From the NCBI GenBank assembly GCA_964563155.1, contig CAZLVL010000017.1, forward strand, positions 1 through 58,382: a DNA stretch of 58,382 nt, written 5' to 3'. The position numbers and the translations under genes are program-made. Source of the stretch: DUPQ01 sp964563155. Lineage in GTDB: Bacteria; Bacillota; Clostridia; DUPQ01. The notes under the pieces are model-generated. The model saw only the letters and a list, made by a program, of their open reading frames with translations. It ran no database searches and was not told the DNA's origin. Shown here in pieces: positions 23,828 to 32,721 of this stretch (positions are counted from its first letter, which is position 1; each line of letters starts with the position of its first letter).

Positions 23828-24715
23828 ATGAAAAAAGGCCTAATAATTAAATCTTTAAGTGGAGACTATACTGTAAAAACCCAAGAAGGACTTTTTGTCT
23901 GTAAGGCAAGGGGACTCTTTAGGAAGGATGGCTTTAGCCCCCTTTGTGGTGATGAGGTAGAGTTCGAAGTTACTAATTTAGAAAAAAAAGAAGGATATAT
24001 TTATCAAGTAGCAAAGAGGAAAAATTCTCTTGTAAGACCTCCTGTTTCCAATGTGGACACCTTGGTTATAACTTTTTCTCCTTTAAACCCTGAGCTAGAC
24101 CATATGTTAATTGATTACCTAATACTTTCAGCTAAGATGCAGGATATTAAAGCTGTTCTTTGTGTAAACAAGATTGATTTAGCTAGTAAAGATTTAGTTG
24201 AAGATATAGAAAGACAATATGCAAAAAGTGGTTGTGCTCTTGTGAAAACTGATGCCTTAAACAATATTAACGTTGATGATTTATCTTTACACTTGGCCCA
24301 AGGAATCACGGTATTTGCAGGCCAATCAGGAGCTGGTAAGTCTACTCTCATAAATAGTTTGACAGGAAAGGATGTAATGGAGACAGGTAGTTTAAGTTTA
24401 AAAATTCAAAGGGGTAAAAACACTACTAGGCATTGTGAACTTCTACCCTTTATAGAAGGATTTATAGCTGATACTCCAGGGTTTTCTAAGTTTGACCCCT
24501 TAACCCTAGACCATAGTCAAATAAAAGACCTTTATACAGAGTTTGAACCCTACAGGGGTTTGTGTAAATTTAATGATTGTCTACACTTAACTGAGATAGA
24601 TTGTGCGGTCATTGAAGCTGTTGAGAAAAAAGAAATAGATATAGACCGTTACAGTAGATACAAAATAATATATAATATTGCTAAAGAAGCATTTGAAAAC
24701 AGGAGGGGCTATTAA
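23828..24715 (+). CDS. rsgA: Ribosome small subunit-dependent GTPase A
   Basis: 295-residue circularly permuted GTPase that checks late 30S maturation. An N-terminal OB fold (MKKGLIIKSLSGDYTV, about 1-65) is followed by the permuted G motifs: G4 NKID (about 114), G1 GQSGAGKS (about 165) and G3 DTPG (about 216). The C-terminal zinc site is C-x4-C-x-H type (CKFNDCLHLTEIDC, about 245-258). The start is fixed by family alignment (M-x-x-G-x-I-I-K-x-L-S-G), yet no Shine-Dalgarno sequence stands before it. The strong one at 23776 serves a four-codon mini-ORF that is in the same frame but is stopped by TGA. This suggests translational control. rpe overlaps its stop codon by one base. Confidence 0.95.
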   Translation: MKKGLIIKSLSGDYTVKTQEGLFVCKARGLFRKDGFSPLCGDEVEFEVTNLEKKEGYIYQVAKRKNSLVRPPVSNVDTLVITFSPLNPELDHMLIDYLILSAKMQDIKAVLCVNKIDLASKDLVEDIERQYAKSGCALVKTDALNNINVDDLSLHLAQGITVFAGQSGAGKSTLINSLTGKDVMETGSLSLKIQRGKNTTRHCELLPFIEGFIADTPGFSKFDPLTLDHSQIKDLYTEFEPYRGLCKFNDCLHLTEIDCAVIEAVEKKEIDIDRYSRYKIIYNIAKEAFENRRGY

Positions 24716-25362
24716 TGGTAATTATTTCACCTTCACTTCTTGCATCAGATTTTGCAAAATTGGGAGAAGAGATTAAAAAGATTGAAATAGGAGGAGCGCA
24801 ATATGTCCACATTGATGTTATGGATGGTCATTTTGTGCCTAATATCTCCATTGGAATACCGGTTGTGCGTTCTGTGAGAAAGATTACAGATTTAGTTTTG
24901 GATGTACACCTTATGATAAGTGAGCCAGACCGCTATATAGAGGATTTTGCCCAGGCAGGAGCAGATATTATATGTGTTCAATATGAGGCCTGCACCCATT
25001 TAGATAGAACTGTGAATTTAATAAAAAGTTTAGGTAAAAAGGCAGCTGTAGCCTTAAATCCTGCAACCGATGTTAAGGTTTTAAGATACATCTTACCCTT
25101 ATTAGATATGGTTCTCATTATGAGTGTAAATCCAGGTTTTGGTGGCCAGAGCTTTATTGAATACTCTTTGGATAAAATAAGAGAGCTAAAAGAAATGATT
25201 GATCAAACTGGCAAAAAAATTGATATTCAGGTAGACGGTGGCGTAACACCAGAAAACTGCAAAAAAATAAAAGAAGCAGGAGCCAATATTTTAGTTGCTG
25301 GTTCTGCTATCTTTAAATCAGATGATGTATCAAAGGCTATAAGGGATTTGAAGGAAAATTAA
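24715..25362 (+). CDS. rpe: Ribulose-phosphate 3-epimerase
   Basis: 215-residue TIM-barrel metalloenzyme that interconverts D-ribulose 5-phosphate and D-xylulose 5-phosphate in the pentose phosphate pathway. Signatures are SPSLLASDFAKLGEEIKKIE (about 4-23), HIDVMDGHFVPNISIG with metal His and catalytic Asp (about 34), HLMISEPD, MSVNPGFGGQSF (about 139) and VDGGVTPENCKK (about 175). The length matches the family. ATG overlaps the rsgA TAA by one base and has AGGAGGGG as ribosome binding site. It completes the prpC-prkC-rsgA-rpe order conserved in Firmicutes. Confidence 0.97.
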   Translation: MVIISPSLLASDFAKLGEEIKKIEIGGAQYVHIDVMDGHFVPNISIGIPVVRSVRKITDLVLDVHLMISEPDRYIEDFAQAGADIICVQYEACTHLDRTVNLIKSLGKKAAVALNPATDVKVLRYILPLLDMVLIMSVNPGFGGQSFIEYSLDKIRELKEMIDQTGKKIDIQVDGGVTPENCKKIKEAGANILVAGSAIFKSDDVSKAIRDLKEN

Positions 25363-25414
25363 TAGGCTCTTACCTTTACTTCATAAACATTAGTTAGAAC
25401 TCTTGTTTAGAAAC

Positions 25415-27691
25415 TTAAGTAAAACTTTTAATTAACTCAATAATTTCATCCTTATCCTCTTTATATATATTAATCCTAAGACTGTTAGCGCCTGCTTGTC
25501 TAAGCAGGTCTTTTTCTCTTATATTATTAATTCTAAAAGGCCCTAGAATGTATGAAGTGCAGGTATCACAATAGCTAACTAAATCTAGGTCTTTGGACCT
25601 TCTATCTTTTAGTTTCATATCCTTATCACAACAAAGAGGTTGAGGATAAAAGGCACCCTTTACACAGTACTTAGACTTCATTACAGGAATTCTTCCATAA
25701 GCCATATACTCTAAATCCTTATCCCAGGAAAAAGAAGAAAAAGTATCTAGATTATCTTTTTTCAATTCATAAGAAAGACAAATTGCCTCTAGGTTTGGAA
25801 TAGTTTTTAAAAAATCTCCAGTATAAGTGTTAATACAATTTATACCAAAATCAGCTACCTTGGTATTGTTCATGCCTAAAACACCTAAAGAAGAAGAGAT
25901 TATTCTATCCTCTGAGCTTATCGTTTTAAATTCAGGATTTTGAGCTTTAAAAGAAGAAGAGTCTAGGTCATGACCAAAAGGAAGGTACAAGTAGGCTTTG
26001 GGGTTATCTTTGTGTTTTAAGTACATATCATGAGGCATGTAGTATCTATGGGCATCCAACTTTTCAATATCAATATCTGGCCTATCTTGGAAAAAGAAAA
26101 GGGTAACCTTTGGTTCTTTTTCTACCTTTAAATCCTTACTAATATTTATACTTCTGTAAAGTTGTCTATAGTTTTTTTCTTCATTTTTCTCATTGCTTCC
26201 AAAAACATCAGAGTCAATGCTTTTTTGTATACCAGTATTTTTATAAATCTCTAAAAGACCTTCTAGAGCATCTCTTCTTAGCTTGTTTATGGAGCTGGTG
26301 GGAAAGAATATTTGGCCCTCTACGTCCATTTTAATACCTTCAAATTCAAAAAGGCTGTTTCCTGTTTTATTAAGGTTTTTAAGTATATCTTGGTTAGCAT
26401 CTTCTTTTTTAGCTAAAACCCCTTCAATGTCGCTTGTAGCTACAAAAGACCTGCCTTTTTTATCATATACCTTTAGTTTTCCCAGCTGATTTTCTTTAGT
26501 AGAAAATGTGGCAAAAACCTTATTCTTTCTAGAGTTAGGATCATTCATAGACCTATTGGCCCTATCATTAAGCTCTTTATCAAAGGTAAGATAGACAGCC
26601 TCTCCAACTTGGATTTGTCTGCCAGTATAGACTAGGTCATATTGCATATACCTTTCTTTAAGAATATCTACATAGCAACCTTCTTGGCTACTTATGAAGC
26701 TGATGCCATCTCCATTTACAAGGGGAGTGATGGAGCTAATGGTAACTCTTTTTTTCTTTTTATCTACAGACAAGACCTTCCCTATCTCCATTCCAGTATT
26801 ACTAGAAAACTCATAAGCCATCATGTTTTTGCCTGGCTTTTCATATACATAACTTTTGGAAAAACCTTCTCTATTAAAAGACATTAAAAGGTCTTTCATA
26901 TAGGATTCATCTTTTTGTCCATCTAGGGCATTTCTATAGGCTCTTGTGACTGTTGCTACATATTGGGGACTTTTCATTCTTCCCTCAATTTTTAAGGATT
27001 TTATGCCAATTTTTCTAAGGTCCTCTACATGGTCCACTAAACAGACATCCTTAGTACTTAAATAACTTTTTTGACCTAAACTTTTATCCTCTTCCATTAA
27101 GTCATAAAGAAGACGACAGGGTTGGGCACAGGTTCCCTTGTTTCCAGACTTACCCCCATTAAAATAGCTAAGATAACATTGCCCTGAATAAGAAACACAT
27201 AAGGCTCCATGGGCAAAAATCTCTATATCCATATGGGTCTTAACTAAATCTTCTAAGACTTCTTTACTAGCCTCTCTTGCAGCTATGACTCTAGAAAATC
27301 CAAGGTCTTTTGCCACTTCTATATCTTTAGGGCTTAATATACTCATCTGGGTAGAGGCATGAAGAGCTAGGCTTGGAAGATTGTTTTTTATTTCTTTTGC
27401 CAATCCCAAGTCTTGAACTATTATTCCATCAATTCCTGCCATATAAGCTTTATAGGCATTTTCCATTGCTAAACCCATAACATGCTGATCTATTAGGGTA
27501 TTGAGGGTGAGGTAGGTTAGAACCTGTCTAGATTTATTGTATTCTAAGGCCTCTTTGAGTTGGTCAAAGGTAAAGTTTTTTGCATTTGCTCTTGCACTAA
27601 GACTGGTAAGGCCTAAATACACTGCATCTGCACCGTTTTGAACTGCTGCTATTAAACTTTGCATATCTCCTGCCGGTGCTAAAAGTTCCAA
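25415..27691 (-). CDS. U32 family peptidase-like protein (RlhA type)
   Basis: 758 residues. The N-terminal 300 residues are the U32 domain: LELLAPAGDMQSLIAAVQNG, ADAVYLG, the region ALCVSYSGQCYLSYFNGGKSG and the Cys-rich GTCAQPCRLLYD, then SLKIEGRMKSPQYVA. The remainder includes the DUF3656-like central part and a C-terminal Cys-containing segment (YCDTCTSYILGPFRI). U32 proteins of this layout include E. coli RlhA, which hydroxylates 23S rRNA C2501 with prephenate; other members modify tRNA. Proteolysis is doubtful. TTG at 27691 is chosen as start: AAGGAG stands 6 nt before it and family members begin just before ELLAPAG; an upstream extension to 27754 would add 21 unlike residues. It is divergent from rqcH, 80 bp apart. 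Confidence 0.88.
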   Translation of the reverse strand: MELLAPAGDMQSLIAAVQNGADAVYLGLTSLSARANAKNFTFDQLKEALEYNKSRQVLTYLTLNTLIDQHVMGLAMENAYKAYMAGIDGIIVQDLGLAKEIKNNLPSLALHASTQMSILSPKDIEVAKDLGFSRVIAAREASKEVLEDLVKTHMDIEIFAHGALCVSYSGQCYLSYFNGGKSGNKGTCAQPCRLLYDLMEEDKSLGQKSYLSTKDVCLVDHVEDLRKIGIKSLKIEGRMKSPQYVATVTRAYRNALDGQKDESYMKDLLMSFNREGFSKSYVYEKPGKNMMAYEFSSNTGMEIGKVLSVDKKKKRVTISSITPLVNGDGISFISSQEGCYVDILKERYMQYDLVYTGRQIQVGEAVYLTFDKELNDRANRSMNDPNSRKNKVFATFSTKENQLGKLKVYDKKGRSFVATSDIEGVLAKKEDANQDILKNLNKTGNSLFEFEGIKMDVEGQIFFPTSSINKLRRDALEGLLEIYKNTGIQKSIDSDVFGSNEKNEEKNYRQLYRSINISKDLKVEKEPKVTLFFFQDRPDIDIEKLDAHRYYMPHDMYLKHKDNPKAYLYLPFGHDLDSSSFKAQNPEFKTISSEDRIISSSLGVLGMNNTKVADFGINCINTYTGDFLKTIPNLEAICLSYELKKDNLDTFSSFSWDKDLEYMAYGRIPVMKSKYCVKGAFYPQPLCCDKDMKLKDRRSKDLDLVSYCDTCTSYILGPFRINNIREKDLLRQAGANSLRINIYKEDKDEIIELIKSFT

Positions 27692-27771
27692 ATTTTTCTC
27701 CTTCTTATTGGGATTTTCTTGGTATATGATAATATAAGTGTAGGAAATTAACAAGAAAGTCTGGAGTTTTT

Positions 27772-29556
27772 ATGCCTTTAGATGGATTATCAGTAAGAAT
27801 ATTGGCCTTAGAATTAAAAGAGATATGTATTGATGCCAAAATACAAAACATCTTTATGCCCACAAAAGACACTATTGTCTTTAGTGTCTACAGGGAACAT
27901 CAAGCTCACAACCTGATATTTTCCATGAATCCAGGAAATGCTGGAGTATATCTTTCTCAAGAAAAACTTAAAAATCCTAAAACTCCTTATGGATTTTTGA
28001 TGTTTTTAAGAAAGCATTTAGGCTCTGGATTGATTTTAGATGTTTATACAAAGGGATATGAAAGAATAATATTTTTTGATGTTGAGCAGATTGATGAAAG
28101 CGGAGCTCTTACTAATAAAAAGATAGTTGTAGAGCTTACAGGTAGAAACTGCAACTTTATAGTGCTAAACAAAGAAGATAAGATTATGGAAGCCCTAAGA
28201 CATGTGGACAAGGACATGTCTCAAGTAAGAAATATAATGCCAGCTTATCCCTACTATATGCCACCTGCCCAAGACAAGATTGATATAGAAGACTTCAATT
28301 GGGACTTTATGGACAGATACAAAGATTTTCCTCTATCTTCTGCCTTTTTTAAGGCTATAGGGGGAACTGCCAGTATCTTAGGTCAAGAGCTGGCCTATAG
28401 GGCTGGGGTGGATGAGTTCACCTTAGTGAAAAATTTAAAGCTAGAAGATAAGTCGTCAATTGAAAGGGTGATTGATTCTTTTGTAAAAGATTTAAGGAAT
28501 AAAAGCTATAGTCCTACAGGGGTTTTTGATAAAAAAAGAGGAAGCCTAAAAGATTACTATATATTTAACCTATCTCTTTTTGAAGATTACAAGGATATTG
28601 AACTAAAAAAGTATCCAAGTTTTCTACAAGTCTTTTCTTCCTATATGGAAGGAAAAAAACAAGGTGGTGAGCTTGTTCAAGCTCAAAATCAAGTGTCTAA
28701 GAGTTTAAAAAACCTTTTAACTAGACTGGAAAGAAAGATTGGCATTTATGAAAAGGACCTTTTGAGTTTAGAAAAGATTGAAAAATACAAGCTTTATGGG
28801 GAGCTTTTAACAGCAAATGCAAATATTCGGATAAAAAGACAAGATAAAATTAAGGTGTTTGATTACTACCAAAATGAAGAGATTGAAATTACTTTAGACC
28901 CTGGTAAGGATATGGCTGGCAATGCTCAAAGCTATTACAAAAACTATAAAAGGGGAATGGCAACCTATAACTATGCAAAAAAAGAAATTGAAAAAGCTAA
29001 AAGAGAATTAGAATATCTTTTGTCTGTAAAATCAAATCTGGATTTAGCTCAAACTAAAGAAGATGTAGATGATATTAAAAATGAGCTTCTTGTACAAGGC
29101 TACATAAAAGAAAAAGAAAGTAAGAAAAAAAGAGACAAGAAAAAAGAAGTTGTCCCTTCTTTTAGACCCTACCATTACTTATCTTCCCAGGGTTTTAGTA
29201 TATATGTGGGAAGAAACAATATGGAAAATGACTCTTTAACCTTTGAATTTGCCCAAGCTAATGATATTTGGTTTCATATAAAAGGGGTTCATGGAGCCCA
29301 TGTGGTTGTTAAAAATACTAATAAAGATTCTTATCCTCCAAAAGAGACAATGACCCAAGCTGCCATTTTAGCTGCCTGGTACTCACAAGCTAGAGAAGCT
29401 GGTCAGGTGGGAGTGGATTACACTTACATTAAAAATGTAAAAAAACCTAAAGGAGCAAAGCCTGGTTTTATAAATTACTTCAACTATTCAACCGCTTATG
29501 TAAAAGGAGAAAAAGACGAGTTAAGAGATCTAGAGCTTACTGACAAGAAGAGCTAA
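27772..29556 (+). CDS. rqcH: Rqc2 homolog RqcH (NFACT protein)
   Basis: 594-residue ribosome quality control factor that binds stalled 50S-peptidyl-tRNA complexes and adds C-terminal alanine tails. The NFACT-N domain starts MPLDGLSVRILALELKEI with the family NPGNAGVYLS segment (about 61). A central helix-hairpin-helix and a coiled coil (about 310-440) rich in Lys/Glu follow. The C-terminal NFACT-R domain has FSIYVGRNNMENDSLTF and NDIWFHIKGVHGAHVVVK (about 500-520). It was formerly annotated as fibronectin-binding protein. GGAG precedes the ATG. A 10-bp hairpin overlaps its stop region (ACAAGAAGAG...CTTTTCTTGT). Confidence 0.94.
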   Translation: MPLDGLSVRILALELKEICIDAKIQNIFMPTKDTIVFSVYREHQAHNLIFSMNPGNAGVYLSQEKLKNPKTPYGFLMFLRKHLGSGLILDVYTKGYERIIFFDVEQIDESGALTNKKIVVELTGRNCNFIVLNKEDKIMEALRHVDKDMSQVRNIMPAYPYYMPPAQDKIDIEDFNWDFMDRYKDFPLSSAFFKAIGGTASILGQELAYRAGVDEFTLVKNLKLEDKSSIERVIDSFVKDLRNKSYSPTGVFDKKRGSLKDYYIFNLSLFEDYKDIELKKYPSFLQVFSSYMEGKKQGGELVQAQNQVSKSLKNLLTRLERKIGIYEKDLLSLEKIEKYKLYGELLTANANIRIKRQDKIKVFDYYQNEEIEITLDPGKDMAGNAQSYYKNYKRGMATYNYAKKEIEKAKRELEYLLSVKSNLDLAQTKEDVDDIKNELLVQGYIKEKESKKKRDKKKEVVPSFRPYHYLSSQGFSIYVGRNNMENDSLTFEFAQANDIWFHIKGVHGAHVVVKNTNKDSYPPKETMTQAAILAAWYSQAREAGQVGVDYTYIKNVKKPKGAKPGFINYFNYSTAYVKGEKDELRDLELTDKKS

Positions 29557-29608
29557 GGTTTACAAAAAGGTCCTTTTCTTGTACTATGTTTTAGTAGGAG
29601 AAAATTTT

Positions 29609-30790
29609 ATGTTTAATAAATTAATTACTGAAAATTTGTCAAAGTCATCCTTTATCAGGGCTATGTTTGAAGAGGGCAATAGATTAAAAGCAATACATGG
29701 TGAGGAAAATGTCTTTGACTTTTCTATAGGTAATCCAGATATGGAGCCACCTTTAGAGGTAAAAGAAAGATTATTAGAGCTTGCCCAAAGTAAAGAAGTG
29801 GGAATGCATAAATACATGGGAAATGCTGGCTATGATAAAACCAGACAAGCTATTTCTGATAGCCTATATAAGGACTATAACTACAGGATTCCCAAAGAAA
29901 ATATCATAATGACAACAGGGGCAGCTGCCGGCCTTTACACTATACTAAAGTCTATCTTAAACCCTGGTGATGAAGTAGTGGTTTTTAAACCCTACTTTGC
30001 AGAATATGGCTTTTATACCATGCACTCTCAAGGGGTTTTGGTAACCTGTGATTATGATGAAGATTTTATGCCCAATGAAAAGGCTTTTGAAGAAGTTTTA
30101 AGTGAAAAAACTAAGGTGGTTTTAATTAACACACCTAATAATCCTACAGGTGTCATTTATCCTGAAGAAAAACTTCAAAGATTAAATGAGATTATAAAAA
30201 GGGCAGAAGAAAAATTTGGCACTAAGATTTATCTGGTTAGTGATGAGCCTTATGTGAAAATAGTTTATGACGACACAAGTGTACCTTGCGTTTTTGATTA
30301 CTTTGATAAAGCAATAATAGTCAACTCTTTTAGTAAGTCCTTAGCCTTACCAGGAGAAAGAATTGGCTATATAGCCATAGATCCTAAAATAGAAGCTTGT
30401 GACCTTTTAGTCAATATCTGTGTTTTTAACACTAGAACCCTAGGTTATGTAAATGCACCAGCCCTTATGCAAAGGGTAATTGAGGTTGCTGCAGATGCAC
30501 AGATTGATATAAAAGAGTATAAAGAAAGAAGAGATATTCTTTACAATCATATGAAAGAGTCTGGTTTTCAGGTGGAAAAACCCAAAGGTGCTTTTTATCT
30601 TTTTGTAAAATCACCTGTAGAAGACGAAATGGAATTTGTTAATAAGGCAAAAGAGTATAATATTTTGATTGTTCCAGGTAGAGGCTTTGGTGCACCAGGT
30701 TATGTGCGAATGAGTTTTTGTATTAAAAAAGAAACCATAAAAAGAAGCTTGCCTCAAATATCTCTTTTAGCAAAGGAGTATTTTAAATGA
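29609..30790 (+). CDS. PLP-dependent class I/II aminotransferase
   Basis: 393 residues. Fold type I aminotransferase motifs are clear: DFSIGNPDMEPP, MTTGAAAGLYTIL, NTPNNPTGVIYP (about 178-189), LVSDEPYVKIVYD (PLP Asp/Tyr) and the PLP lysine in NSFSKSLALPGERIGY (about 240). The C-terminal Arg region is YVRMSFCI. The closest general description is an aspartate- or aromatic-type aminotransferase (AspB family); the substrate is not determined. ATG at 29609 follows TAGGAG; the in-frame TTG at 29579 is upstream of that site. The aldo/keto reductase start overlaps its stop (ATGA), so they form an operon with the protease gene after it. Confidence 0.9.
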   Translation: MFNKLITENLSKSSFIRAMFEEGNRLKAIHGEENVFDFSIGNPDMEPPLEVKERLLELAQSKEVGMHKYMGNAGYDKTRQAISDSLYKDYNYRIPKENIIMTTGAAAGLYTILKSILNPGDEVVVFKPYFAEYGFYTMHSQGVLVTCDYDEDFMPNEKAFEEVLSEKTKVVLINTPNNPTGVIYPEEKLQRLNEIIKRAEEKFGTKIYLVSDEPYVKIVYDDTSVPCVFDYFDKAIIVNSFSKSLALPGERIGYIAIDPKIEACDLLVNICVFNTRTLGYVNAPALMQRVIEVAADAQIDIKEYKERRDILYNHMKESGFQVEKPKGAFYLFVKSPVEDEMEFVNKAKEYNILIVPGRGFGAPGYVRMSFCIKKETIKRSLPQISLLAKEYFK

Positions 30791-31755
30791 TTAAAATCAA
30801 TATCAAGCATAATGACCAGTCTTTGTCCATGGATAAGTTAACCTTTGGCACAGGGGTATTTACTGCTTATGATGAAAAAGAAAGTTACTTTCTCTTGATG
30901 GACAAGTATTATGAGAACTTTAAGACTTTTGACACTGCCCGCTCATATAACCAATGGCTTGAAGGAGGAGAAAATCTTTCTGAAAGTATTTTAGGGCAAT
31001 GGATGGAATCAAGAGGTAATAGAGAAGATATTATTCTTGTTACCAAAGGAGGCTTTCCAGATAATTTAAAGTTAAAAGAAAATGTTAAAAACAGAATTAC
31101 AAGAGAAGATTTAACCTATGATATAGATACCAGCCTTTCATTTTTAAAAACTGATTATGTAGATATCTTTCTTTTACACAGAGACGATGAAACAAAGCCT
31201 GTTGAAGAGATTATGCCTATTCTAAATGATTTTGTAAAAGCTGGTAAAACTAGATTTATTGGGGTTAGTAACTGGAAAAAAGAAAGAATAGAGCAAGCTA
31301 ATAATTTTGCTTTAGAAGAAAACCTAGCACCTTTAGTAATATCTCAGCTTTTCTTTTCATTAGCCCAGTCTACAGCAGAAAAATTTGATGATCCTACCAT
31401 AGTTTGCATGAATGATGAAGAATATAACTGGTATGAACAAAATAATATGCCAGTAATGGCTTATACTTCTCAAGCTAAAGGCTTCTTTTCTAAGTACAAT
31501 ACAAGCACCTTAAGCCATAGTAATATTAAAAGGTTCTTGTCTGAAGAAAACATAGCCATTGCCCAAAGAGTTAAAAAGCTAGCTGAAGAGTTTAGTATTT
31601 CACCTACCTGTGTAGCTCTTGCCTATTTAACCAATAACAAGGTTCAAACCTCAGCAATTATAGGTTCTAAGAATTTAGCACAGTTAGAAGATTCCATGTC
31701 TGTTAGAGATATCTTGCTTTCACAAGCCCAGATATCTTGGCTGAAAGAGGGGTAA
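30787..31755 (+). CDS. Aldo/keto reductase
   Basis: 322-residue TIM-barrel NAD(P)H oxidoreductase. The catalytic tetrad can be placed: Asp and Tyr in FDTARSYNQW (about 49-56), Lys in LVTKGGF (about 88) and His in FLLHRDDE (about 130). NADPH-site elements GVSNWKKERIEQA and AIIGSKNLAQLEDSM are present near the C-terminus. The pattern fits the plant K-channel beta/YdbC-like branch. Substrate unknown. It overlaps the aminotransferase by 4 nt and is followed 3 bp later by the CPBP protease gene, which suggests a shared but undefined small-molecule role. Confidence 0.9.
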   Translation: MIKINIKHNDQSLSMDKLTFGTGVFTAYDEKESYFLLMDKYYENFKTFDTARSYNQWLEGGENLSESILGQWMESRGNREDIILVTKGGFPDNLKLKENVKNRITREDLTYDIDTSLSFLKTDYVDIFLLHRDDETKPVEEIMPILNDFVKAGKTRFIGVSNWKKERIEQANNFALEENLAPLVISQLFFSLAQSTAEKFDDPTIVCMNDEEYNWYEQNNMPVMAYTSQAKGFFSKYNTSTLSHSNIKRFLSEENIAIAQRVKKLAEEFSISPTCVALAYLTNNKVQTSAIIGSKNLAQLEDSMSVRDILLSQAQISWLKEG

Positions 31756-31758
31756 GTT

Positions 31759-32706
31759 TTGGAGAATAATAAAAAGTTTCAAGTACATCATGCTTTTCTT
31801 CTAGTTTTTATTCTAATGGCAATATTTATAGCTGTTCAAAGTGTAGGCTTAGTTTTTCTAAGAGAAAATATTAATTTACTACAGCTTATTAGTGAAGTAC
31901 TAGGTCTTGGTCTTCCTGTTTTGTTATATATGCTTTTAAGTAAAAGAATAAAGACCCATGGTTTTTTTGAAAAGGTTAAGTTTAAAAATATTTTACTCAT
32001 ATCTCTTGTAACTCTTTTAACCATACCTGTGTCCATGTTGGTAGCAAGTTTTAATGTGTGGCTAGTAGAAAATACTGTTGGTCTTACTAAGGCTCTAGAT
32101 AGTGTTATAGAGCTCAGTAGTTTTTCTGACTACTTAATTGCTATTGGAGTTATGGCTATAGCTCCAGCCATTTGTGAGGAGCTGGCCTTTAGAACAATTT
32201 TCTTTTCTGGTCTTGGTAGTCTTGGTAAAAAAAGAGCCTTTATATTGGTTTCTCTTTTCTTTTCCTTAGCCCATGCAGTTCCTGAAAAACTTTTGTCCAC
32301 CTTCTTGCTATCCATTTTGCTTTGCTACTTTCTTTATAGGACTGGGTCCATATGGGCCTCTGTTACAGCCCATTTTGTAAATAATTTTGCTGCCATAACC
32401 ATTTCCTACATAGCAGGCATGTTTACAGATACCAGCGGTCCTGAAGAGAGCATAATTATAAAAGGGGTATCACAAGAACTTATTCCCTTCATATTTTGGG
32501 GTATCTTAAGTGCTATGGTTATCCCTATGATAGTTATACTACTTAAAAAATTCCATAATAATACAAAAGCCACCAGTTTGAACTTTGAAAAAAGCGAAAA
32601 GTTTAGTGGAACAGCCCTAGCTGCTTTTCTTCCCGCTTTAGCCTTTTATCTAATCTTGCTAGGCTCAGTAATATTATCAAACATCCTTATAGATTTTCCC
32701 ATGTAG
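31759..32706 (+). CDS. CPBP family intramembrane metalloprotease
   Basis: 315 residues with about eight hydrophobic segments. The ABI/CPBP (CAAX protease and bacteriocin-processing) signature is complete: motif 1 EELAFR (APAICEELAFRTIFFSG, about 138), motif 2 FSLAHA (about 169) and motif 3 ASVTAHFVNNFAA (about 208) with the metal His and Asn. Relatives process prenylated proteins, peptides or bacteriocin-immunity partners; the target here is unknown. The start is TTG at 31759 with AGAGGGG 6 nt before it, overlapping the end of the aldo/keto reductase gene. The gene ends 15 bp before the convergent HAD gene. Confidence 0.88.
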   Translation: MENNKKFQVHHAFLLVFILMAIFIAVQSVGLVFLRENINLLQLISEVLGLGLPVLLYMLLSKRIKTHGFFEKVKFKNILLISLVTLLTIPVSMLVASFNVWLVENTVGLTKALDSVIELSSFSDYLIAIGVMAIAPAICEELAFRTIFFSGLGSLGKKRAFILVSLFFSLAHAVPEKLLSTFLLSILLCYFLYRTGSIWASVTAHFVNNFAAITISYIAGMFTDTSGPEESIIIKGVSQELIPFIFWGILSAMVIPMIVILLKKFHNNTKATSLNFEKSEKFSGTALAAFLPALAFYLILLGSVILSNILIDFPM

Positions 32707-32721
32707 GAAAGATGCAAGATA

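Noticed and set aside
25415..27754. Longer start of the U32 protein at 27754
   Set aside because: The added 21 residues have no family match and the good ribosome binding site AAGGAG lies after them, before TTG 27691.
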